Source of the DNA: Brachionus manjavacas
Taxonomy: Eukaryota; Rotifera; Eurotatoria; Ploima; Brachionidae
Direction: 5' to 3'
DNA: 64,000 nucleotides
Assembly (NCBI GenBank): GCA_019054805.1
Contig: JAHQIY010000006.1
Location: 620,001 to 684,000 of the forward strand
Notes under the pieces: model-generated
What the model saw: only the letters and a program-made list of their open reading frames with translations
The model's database searches: none
Told to the model about the DNA's origin: nothing
Translations under genes and position numbers: made by a program
Shown: positions 50,801 to 62,800 of the stretch, in pieces
Position numbering within the stretch: the first letter of the stretch is position 1
Layout: each line of letters opens with the position of its first letter

Positions 50801-53800
50801 TAAATTAAACTTGTCAACAATCATCCTTTCTAACTTAAAATTCAACTTAAAGAAAAATTTAAATCAGATGATGGGATCAATAAGACTTTGCCTGAACTTG
50901 AAGTCTAAGCACTTAAGTAATATTTTAAATGGTCTATTAAAGAATGGACGATAGTTTTCACTTTGGTCGAGACTCCTTTATTAATTCTTTGATTACCTTT
51001 AATATTTTATTTTTTATTTGTTCATTTATTTATTTGTTTTCTTTACCGAGTCAGGACTCCTTCAGAATAATTTAAAAAAAAATAAAATCAAAATAAATTA
51101 AATAAGCTAAAAAAATGAAAGTTAAGAAGATCTTGAAATAGATTGTTACATGTGGCAAGTGTTTACATAGTTCAAGTTTCAGGAAAAAAGGAGGAAATAG
51201 TAAGGTAGCAATTACACAATGGAGTTGGGTATTCATATATATATCTCGATTTGAAACCTTCTCCACTAGTTTGACAATCAATGGAATAGAATGACTCAGT
51301 CCTGTCCCAAAAAATCTCTCACTCAACTCAAAAAGCCGATTTGAGACTGCTAGTAATTTAAGCTTATTAAAAGCTTCGTGATGCACGATGTTGGAGGGAG
51401 TATCAAAATTTAACTTAAGGATAGATCTGACTGCTTTATTCTGAATTGCTTGTAGTTTTTTGATATTATTTTCTGAAAATGAATTCAAGCAAGGAAAAGA
51501 ATGTTCTAAAATTGATCAGACTAAAGATTTATATAAATTTCCTAATGTGTTTTGAGTAAGACCACATTTTTTATTTGACAAAATCTTAATAATATTCAGC
51601 CTTTTGTTGCAGCGTTCTTTAATTTCGTCTACTAATAAATTAAAATTTAATTTAAAATCAAATTTTATACCAAGAAACTTGATTTCTTTTTGGCTCATTA
51701 TTAAATTTTTAAGTTTAGATTATCACTTTCTTTTTTGTACCTAGAGAAGACTACTGAACACGACCTATTTTTTATTATATTTTTCTTTTTACTTAAAATT
51801 TAAGTTCTTCTTTTTTACATTTACTTTTCCACAATGCAATTCAATAAAATAAATAAATGAATATTGATTCTTTAGATTTCAGTCTGAAAATATCATTTGT
51901 TAAATTGATCAAATTTTTAAGAATAATGGTGGTCTGGTTGACTCAATTAAATTTTGCGTATTTCTCATCAGGTATAACTTGTAAAAAAACAAAACTTTTA
52001 TCATTATTTTAATATTTTAAATGAGTTGATAAAATTCGTTTTTTCAAGCTGATTTTTATTGTACCATTAAATTCCGAGTGAGCCATCTCCGCAAGCTCGC
52101 TTGCTGTAGCTCTTTATTATTATTATTATTATTAATTTTTTTATTAGCTTATCTAAGAGGCTTAATTTAAATTAATTGAATAAAAATTTTGATGATTTAA
52201 TTTTTAAGGTTTGATATATAAAATGTATCCATTTTGTTATAATAATAACAAATAACAAATGTTTCAGATATTTTTCAGTTTCAAGTAAAAAAAAATTAAA
52301 GTGAATACTGCAAGCATTTTCATATTTGAAATTAGATTTTTTGGTGTCTTTTATAAACTTTAATTGAAAAAAAAACAAATGTTTATATCAAAAAGTTTAA
52401 CCATTGAGATTTTTAATTAAATAATTGATAAATCTTTTATAAAACAAATCAATTTTCAATATTTTTAAAATCTAAAGTAAAATGGACATGCTGTTCGAGT
52501 CTATATAAGTTCCTATATTTATTATATATCCTAAAGCATTTTGATTTATTTATTTGTAGTGTTGGCAATCAACTCCAATCGATTGACAAATTTAATAAAT
52601 CGATTAATTTTTTTAGTCGACTATTAAATCGATTAATTATTTTTAGTTTTAATAGTCACTTATTAAATCGATTTAAAATCGATTGATTTTTTCTAGTTGA
52701 CTATAAAGATTCTAATATATCTGGAAATAAAAAATTTGGAATTAGCAATAAATGTTTTTTTTTTTAAATAAAGATTTTTAAATAGATTTAAAGTTTACAA
52801 TTTAAATTAACTTTTTTCAAACACAGGCTATACAGTCAGGGAAAGAAGAAATAAATTAAATCCACTAAATATTCACAAAATGATGGTTGTTTCAGAAAAT
52901 TTTTAGAAAATTAATTTAGAATTTTTTTTAAATATTTTAAATCGTTACTAATTTTTAATTTTTAAAAATTTAATTTTTTTTAAGTAAATCGTTAAATTGT
53001 AATTTTTGCTTTAAATTTTAAATCAATTTAAATATCTTTATTTAAAAAAAAAAAAATTAATTGCTAATTCCCAATTTTTCATTTCGAGATACATCACACA
53101 TGGTTAACTAGAAAAAATCAATCGATTTTTAAATCGACTAAAAATGATTTGTTTACAAAATACAGATGAAATTTTAAACTCACTGTTTGAAATGTGAACT
53201 TTTCCTGTAATATCCTGAGATATTTTGTTGTTGAATAACCGAACGGTTATATTATGACTTCCTTTATTTGAATATTTCAGTATTCGATTGGTCTCAAACC
53301 TATAATATTTTCTGTCAATAAGGCAATTGAATTGAAATCTATAATTTTTGTTAAAGTTGTGCCGCATTAAATGTTTGTTATCGTCAATCAAATCCGAATA
53401 GAAATAACTTTTTTTCGAATCTAAAAAAATTTGATTCTCATGCTCAGTATGGAGGATAATCATAGATTTATTGGAAACTCTCACAGAATATGGCAAAGTC
53501 AACTTGTTATAACCAGAGCTTACTTCAAACTTTTCTTTGAAAATAATATTCTTGCTTGAATAGGATGGCTTAATTCTAAAATATTCAGCACATGTGGCAT
53601 ATTCAGAACATAATTGTCCAAAAGAGACAATCTCTATCTCAACAAGTCCATCTTTTAGAGCTACTAGCTCAAAGCCGAATAAATTAGCATCAAAAGCAAA
53701 CTCGGTATTGATTAAGAGAAAAGATTTTGCCTCGGATTCAATTTCAGTTGAATTTCTAACATTGCTCATATTGAACATTCCGTAACCAAAATGTGAATGC

Positions 53801-56800
53801 AAAGACGCTAAAATATTTTATTTTGTAAAGAATTTAAATTTAGATGAGTCAAATTACTTGAAATTTTTACTGTTTGATTGTAATTTTGATCCGAAAATTT
53901 TACATGACTATAATCATTAAAGACATATCCTATGATTGTACAATTGGCTTCATAATTTAACATTTTGCCTAAATTCCAACACATTGTTTGCACGCATTCA
54001 TCTACAAAGATTTAATTTTTCTTAAAATGAGGATTATACAAAATAAATAAATCATGATTGGGATTCTACATAAAAGAACTTTTTTATTTTTTTTCAGAAA
54101 ATAAAAATTTGGAATTCAAAATAAAACGGGTCTATTCCCTTTTGTGACCAAAATTTTTTTAGGAGATAGGTGACGTACACTGGTCACGAAATACGTGATC
54201 AAAATTTAGGTGAACAAAAAAATTGAGATAATAAAATCATTGATCACATAATTCTTAGTTTGATCACATAAAAAAATTATTTGAAACTCATTTAAGTTTT
54301 GAAAACTTTTTCAAACATAATTCATCAGGAACCTTAAGAATTACATAAAATATTACATTAAAATGACTTTTCAAATTTAAAATGCAAAATAAAAAATTGA
54401 AACATAGTTGTAATTTTAGTATTTAAATAGAAAATTTATTTCATGAAAAAGAGTTTAAAGTGAAACATGAAAGTCAAAGACGCTATTAAAGAAACAGAAG
54501 CTTTTAGAATGTTTTCTAAGCTTTATGAGTTTGAAAACATTAGATTAGTTTTTTTTTACTTTAAAGACTAATTAAATAAAACTAATTAAAATTATTATAT
54601 ATCTTTAAAAAATATCAAATTAATTTACTAATCCAATTCTTAACTACGCTTACACTTAAAAAATTCAAATTTAGTATTTAAATAGTACTCAAAATAAAAT
54701 GTTTACTTAAGTTTTTCAATTAAATATTTTTTAATGTTCGTATACTCATTTATTTAAATTCACTTATAATTTATTTAAAAAATTTATTACACATAAGTAT
54801 TTTTGATCATTAAAAAATGGAAAGTATTTTAAGTTTTCAAGCAGGATAAAATTCTAATTATCTATTTTAATAAAATTTCAAAAAAAATCTAATCTAATCT
54901 ATCTTAGGGCATATTTCTAACATGTTATCAGAAAAAATAATCGAACAAAATAATTAAAATATACTAGAGAGCCCTTTCACTGTAAACGATGTGTACAATG
55001 ACATTGTTGTTGTTAATAGTTTATTTAATATTTCAAAAGAAATAAAGGCTTTGAGTAATGGAACTCCTTTCGCCTTTGGTATTTAAAATTTTAAAAAAGT
55101 GTCCATATAAAAAGTTGTGTTGAATTAATTAAATTAATAAAATGACATTAGAAGTTGAAAAAGAAAACGGAAATGTCACAGAAAAACAGTTGTCCATTGA
55201 AATAGCTCATTTGAGACTTTACAAAGAAGGGTTTTAAGTTCAGAACTTCTTGAGCTTTCAACAAAAACATCAATATAATCCTGTATGAGTGAAGTAATGA
55301 GTGTGTTTTCACATATTAAACTTTTTTTTATGTATTTTTAGAGCAGAATTCTGAGTCTAGACTCAATTCTATCAACCTTTTGGTCCTTGAGAAGGCCAGA
55401 AAGTTGGATAGAAGGTGTGTCATAAGGTAATAGATAGATTGATTTAAAACATGTATTTTGAATTACTTGCAGTTTTTGAATGTTTGTCTGGGAGACACGG
55501 GATAAGATGAAAAAACTATAGTCTATAATGGAACCTATAAGTGCATTATAGACTCCAATTAAGGTTTTTTTATTTAACTTCCACGATCTGTGTGACAAAA
55601 TTTTAATTAAATTTACGCGATCATGACATCTAGAACGAATGAGTTCAACCTGGGAGTTGAAACAAAGACTTTGGTCAAATTTTATTCCAAGGAAGACTGG
55701 GGAGTCAGTGTAGGGTATTTGTTTTCCAAATAGTTTTAGACTTAGCTTAATGTTTTTGACGGATTACCAGAGTAAAAAATGTAGCTACATTTTTCTGGGG
55801 ACATCTTTAGCCTCCATTTTTGTAGCCACAACTGCAATTTTTTAAGATTGGTTTTAATCCAATTAATAAAGAATGGTGGAATGTTTTATTGTTTTATTTT
55901 TTTAATTAGATCTGATTAAGATCTGAATCAGATTAAAAGCAATATTGACGTTTTTTTAAGATTTCAAGAAATTAAGTATCGAGAAAAAAATTCCTTAAGA
56001 GTTAACCTGAACCAGCTAGCACTGATCTCGATATTGCCACAGAGAAGAACAACTTTAGTGCAAGACAAAAAAATCGTATGCTAACAACTATAAGAAAGCA
56101 CTTTAGAGAAGTTCTAAGTAGACCTGAACCTAAAGAATCTGTAAATCCTGAACCAGCTAGCACTGATCTCGATATTGACACAGAAGTGCCTAGCCATAAA
56201 GAAATAGAATCTGCGATAAAGACTCTGAAGAACAGAAAATTTCTAGGTATTGACGGAGTCACGGCAGAAATGTTGATAGCTGACGGTAGAATCACAATAG
56301 TGATATTGCAAGACCCTTCAGCAAGATATGGTGCCAAGAAATGATACCAGAGGACTGGTCAAAAGGCTTAAAATTTAAGCTCCCTTAGAAAGGTAACAAA
56401 ATGATCTGTGAAAATTGGCGAGGAATAACACTACTTACAATTGGAAGCAAGGTGTTCTTAAACATAATTCTGGAAAGAATCAGGAACGCTTTGAATTTAA
56501 TACTAAGAGAAGAACAAGCAGAATTTAGAGGTGGCAGAAGATGCATAGACCAGATATTCGAATTTAGGAACATCATAGAACAAAGTCTGGAATGGAATGG
56601 CCTCCCTGTATCTTAACTTCATTGACTTCAAGAAAGCCTTTGAAAGCATACACAGAGAAACCTTGTGGGCCATAATAAGGCCGGCTACAGAAGATAGTTA
56701 ACTCTTCTCGGATCCTCGGGATACACTGGCCTGAGACATCGTAAAATTTTTACTTATACATTAGAACAAATTCAGAGCCATTAAGTCAGTGTATTAAGAT

Positions 56801-59800
56801 TAAAAGACTTAGATGGCTTGGGCATGTACCAAGTATCAAAGAAACAGGAATACCAAAAAGAGCCCTTCTATGGACACCTCAAGAACGACCAGCAGTAACA
56901 TGGAGGTCAACTATCACAAAAGAGCTCATCGAAATGGGGATGACATGGGGAGAAGCAAGAGTAAAGGCAAATGATCTACTTAAGTGGAAACCAAAAGTAA
57001 TGCCTCCATGCTTTACAAGGAGAGAAAAAGGAAATAAAAAAAAAGAGGAAAAACGAAAAGATGCTCGATGTGTCCTATGACAAATGAAAACCCAACACTA
57101 AAGTTAATGTCAATGAGATTTTTTTACTTTTAGCAGTATGAAAGTTTAGAGAGAAAGAAAAGAAAACGATCATAAAAATTTTTAAATCTTTAATTGTACT
57201 GATGATTTTGTCTTATTTTTATTAAGCTTTATAATATTTTTTTTTGAATTTAACTAAAATCAGAGTTTTTTAAAAATCCCAAATTAAAATTTAAGACAAT
57301 AAAAAAACTGAAATTGTGACTTAACTCTCACTAAAATTTACTTAAAAATAATTTCAAAAAGTTTTAAATTAATTTTTAATCAAGCTTTAAATTTCTGGTT
57401 TGATTTTTACTTACCACTAAAAATTGAATATTGCTTTTTCAACGAAATAGAAGAGTTTAAAAAATTGATCGATAAATTCAACAATGTTTCATTATTAAAT
57501 GACATGTAAAAATTATTAGAATTTTCAAAGTATTTTCGATCAATCAGCGCATTTACATAAAACTTCCAATGCAAAAGTTGATCGAGCTTTATTCCAGCAT
57601 TGGCGGTTTTGTTAATTTTCAGGTCGAATATCAAGGAATTGTTTTTTTTATCTATAGCCAGAATGCCAGGCTCGGACACATACACCATGATCATACTTCC
57701 TTTTCTCACTCGACATTTTTCTTCATAAAGCACTCTGTTATAACCTTCACGAGCATCCACGCTCATTCTACAGTAACTGTTGCTATAATCAATATTCGGA
57801 TAAGATAAGTAGATCCAACTAGAACAAGAATCTTGGATCCCACACCATTCAAAGTCAATTATCTAGAAAAAAATCAATGAAAAAAAAAAACAAATTAGTT
57901 AAGTACACTAAAATCAATTCTTCCGGGTCTAACTGCTATAAATTCAAAGCCTAAACAGTAGGCGTTGTAATAAAATTCCGTATTTGGAAGAATAAAACTT
58001 CCTGTCATCAAAGTTGTGTCTCGAGTGTTTATTTTTTCTAAAAATGGATGACTTCCGAAAAAATTCAAGCTGTCATCTAAATAAAATTTTTTAAAAATTT
58101 AAAATATTTTAATAAAATTTTACTCTCGAATGAGACTTGATTATCTCTAAACTTAAATCTATCTGATTTTTCCATGGTAAATGCATTTAGAGTGCAAAAA
58201 ATTAATCTGTCCAAAATATGCTCCCAATTTTGACAAATTATATCAAAAACTTGATCTAAACATATTTTTTATTAAAAAAAATTTAATTAAGAAAAATTAA
58301 TACTTTTTTTAAGTTCAATTGTGGCATTTTTATTAAAAGTTGTTAAATTAGAATTCTCAAAATTAAAATTTAAATTAAAAATGCCATATGAAGGAAATAG
58401 ATGATTTAAATTAATTGAAAATTGTGAATAGTCTTGTTCAGCAAAAATAACATTCAACAGGATTCGTTTTTTGTGCAAAGGAATAAAGTCGCCAACGCTT
58501 TGCTGATAATCGCTCACTAGATCAGAATCATCTATGAAAAATTTTGCTGTTGACTTTGCAGGAATAGAGATAAAAACCACAGACCCTTTTGGAATTTTTT
58601 TCTGTTGACACAGACTGAGTTGATTAAAACCCTCTTGAATAAAGTACTCCTCTGAATAAATAGTATTCTGAGAATGGTTTGTGCCAAAATTATCAAAATA
58701 ATCTGAACATGAGAAAATGTTTCCACACGATGAAAATTTTGTTATTCCGATGATCACACGACCACCTGAATTTGCGTATAGTTCGTACCCAAGGATGTGA
58801 GCATCGAATTTTGTCTCTGTATTCATCAAAAAGAATTGCAAGTCTTTAGTATCTTGTTGTGTGTTTTTCAAGCCTTGATGGTAGTTTAATTTTGATGATC
58901 CAAAAAAAAATTTCGGCTGTGGTTGAACATCTTTTCAATTTGGAAATTAGTTAAATAAAATTAAATTTTTAGAATTAAATTATACGTTTAAGATCTAGTT
59001 CGGCCTTTTGGCCATCACCAAAATCTATCTTTACTGTATCGTATGCAAAAGGTGTTGAAATTTCTACAGTAAAATTGAAATTTTTGTCAAATATATAGCC
59101 GATGTTGGACAATTTAATTATTAAGTCTTAATAAAAAAATTTTTTTTTAATAAAATTTTTGATTTAATTAAATATTTAGAAGAAGTCATTTTTCTAGCTT
59201 TTATTCGTTCTTCTCTTGAGTTCTTGTCTCATCTTTTAAGTTCTTGTCATCATCTTAAGCTTATCATTAACACACTCGACCAGTGCAACGAAAAAAATTT
59301 ATTTTAATAGTTTTAATAAAGAAATGAATCAATTTTATTTATTAAATATTTTTCAAATAAATTAATTCCATTTGAGATATTGAAAATTTATGTTTGCCCA
59401 TATAAAATGTTTTATGGCCATTTAAAAACAAACTTTTGCAGAATCTTCAATCAAAGATTTTGAATTTTTTTACAATAACTTATTTTTCATAAGCAAATTT
59501 TGAAGATAAAAATTTATATGGAACTAAGACATCATTTGATCAATATTTTTCCAGAGTCATCTTAATGACTGAAGATATTATATTTAGACCACGATAAAAA
59601 ATTTATCCAGATAAAAATGACTGAGAAAAATGATATCCAGTTCAAAAAAGATGGATTGAAGAAGACTTTGGCTAGTGAAACTATTAAGAAAATAGAAAAA
59701 ATAGAGCTTCTGAACGGGTAGCTGGAAGTGGCCATTTAGAAAAAAGGCTTTTGTCTGATAAAAGTGATAAAGTTTTTCAAACTCAGGTCGTTAGACGCTT

Positions 59801-62800
59801 TGACTTACCTAATTTACCGGAAAGCCGACCAATTTTGGCAAATTTTGAAAGAAGAAAAGCAAAAGAAAAATTGGTGTGCTGAAAATATCGATCGACTTGT
59901 TAGTAGGATTAAGTACTGCATTATGCTTGATTTGATGAAATGCCTTTTCTTTCGAGTAATTAAGGAAAAAACTGAAAAAAATAAAAGTGTGAATAAGCTC
60001 AAAATTGGTAAAACTGCGCTAGTTTACGCAATTTCACGTACATTTTTTGATGACACTAAAGATTTTTGAGAACTGGGATCAATAAAAAAGGCAACTAATA
60101 CTTAGGCGACTCATAGAGTGAATTCAAGAAAGAGACTTTTCAGTAACGTAATAAAAGATTCAGCTCAAATTGCGGTTGTTATTAAGAAAACTAATCAGAC
60201 CTTAGGGCTAATAAAAAAGACTTTAAAATATCATGACATGGAAACATTCAAGAAAATTGTAAATATTATTGATTAGATCTCATTTAGAGTATGCAGTTCA
60301 AATTTTGAATCCGATGTTAAAGAAAGATATAAAAAGTAAAGAAATTGTCGAAAGAAGGAAGACTTAAATAATTGTAGTAGAAACTTTGACAGAGTTGAAT
60401 GGAATTATTCATTGGTTCAAATAATTTTTACTTTTATATATTCAAGCTTTAAAATCCAGCTATTTTAACAGTTAATCCTATGAGAAATAAAGATTTGTTT
60501 AAGAAAACTTGCTTTTCCATTTAAATTACATTTGTCATTTTATTAGTTGATGTCTTGAATATTTTATCAACTAGAAATTTTTAAAATTTATTTTACCTTA
60601 TTTGGTAATTTGCAAATGCACCTTTATTCTTTTTAAGAATCTTGTCACGTTCATGATTCAATTTATAAGCAACTCTTTTTATTATTATATATCATCATAT
60701 CATTAATAAAGAATTAGTTATAACAATCTTTCTATTGTCCCATAATACATTACACATTGAGTAATTCAAAAGAAACTTTTTCTTTTTTTTATACAAATTT
60801 AAAATTCTTATGACCTAACTAAGGAAGCCAATGACGAAGTAAAATCTATGTTCTACGATCAGCTACAAAGAACAATAGATAAAGTGCCTCGACATGACCA
60901 AGAAAGTTGATAGTGATAACAATGGGTTTGAGGAATGCATGAACACCAATGGTTGCGGAGAAAGAAATAATAATTGTGAAAGACTAGTAGACTTGGGTAT
61001 GACAAACAACCTCTGAATAAATGAAACTATGTTTCGGCACAAAAATATGGACAAACTGGCATAGCGATCACCAGATACAAAAAATCGTAAGCTAAATTGA
61101 TTTTTAATAATCAAAATCAATAAGAGGTAGAGGTCTACCTTAAATGACAAAAAAATCTTTACAGGTGCCGACATTTATAGTGACCACTAGTAGGAGCGTG
61201 TATAAGATTGAAACTGAGTAAAGCCTATCATCCCAAAAGCAAAGCAGAATCCAGAATAAAGCTAATAGAGAGTCTCCAAAAACTCGAGAAACGAGAGGAG
61301 TCGAATATACAGAAAAGATGGTTAGAAATTAGGGAAGTCTTTTTCAAAACAGAAGGATAGGTTCTGGGATTTCGAAAACACAAAAAGAAGAGATGGAAAT
61401 CCGATGAGACAAGGACATTGAAAGATGAAAGGAGAGAAATCAATGCGAATTCGATTATGCTTCTGGCAAAATCGAATCGAATTAATGAGAAATTAGAAAC
61501 ATCAAATGAAATAAAGAACAGGCTTGTGAAGAAAAAAGCAAGGCGTGATAAGAAATGAGAATTCACAGATAAGCCTTGTGGGCCATAATAAGGCTTGCCA
61601 CAGAAGATAGTTAACTTTATATAACTCTTCTACGAGAAATTCGAATGTAGTGAGATTCTGAAAAAAGGACAATCTGAGAGCTTTAAAGTGTGAACATGAG
61701 TCAGACTAGGGTGCATTCATTCTCAAACACTATTCCTAATACTGATTCACTATTCAATGGAGATTTATTGTACTGATGAGACTTAGACTTTTCCAATAGC
61801 CTGGTGCTAATATCCTATAAAGAATATGAATATTCAAATAGAGACACAGGATTTGGCGAACAACACTTTACTTACTGGACTAAAAATTTATGGGATAAAA
61901 ACGAAAGTTATGTGCATAAACACTAAATTGGATACCCCGATCATCACCGATGGTACACAAATCGAGTGTGTAAGCGAATTCACATATTTAGGAAGCACCA
62001 TCAGGACAATAATGGAAACACACAGAGACACAAAGAATATACTTGCTAAAGCAAAGAGTTCCTTTGCTAGACTCCAACCAGCATGGAAATCAACCAGCTA
62101 CATCAAGGAAACATAACTTAAACTGTAAAACACTGCACTAAAAGCAACAATTATGTAAGATAACGAAAAAGCTCTTCAATGGACATCTTAACGGCCAAGT
62201 TAGGTAACATTGAGGTCAACAGTCAAGAAAGAGCTCATTGAAATGCGATTGACATCGGTAGAAGCAAAGGCAAAGGCAAAAGATCGACTTGAGCGGAAAT
62301 CAAAGTCAATGATTCTATGCTCCACAAAGAGTAAATAAGAATAAGAAATGGAACAAGAATTAGCAGTTATCAAAAAGTAAAAATAGATTTTCACGATTAA
62401 ACTTACAAATCGAGTTAGTGGAACAAATTGCCAAGAGAAGTGGTTGAACAAGCAAAATAAAATGGATCCTTTTTTTTTCAAAAAAAAATTTTAGGTTTCT
62501 TAACCACAGCTAATCCTTGTGCTCCTTTTAAAGACGACTGATAATCATCCTTATTCTCTCACCTTATTTTAAGTTATAATAATTGTCCCTATTCTATCCT
62601 AGTGGATAATGGGGAGGCGCTCATCTCCTTTTCATGTACCTTTTTGAGCATCGGCTCCGATCTGACACAGAGGCTACTGCATCGAGATGATCATCTACAC
62701 CGCAATTATTACCCAGTCGAAACTGGCCCCCCTATTTTTATGATGAAAGAGGTTTAAACATTCGCCCCGTATTGCAGAGATATTTTGAAGATTTTTTCAC

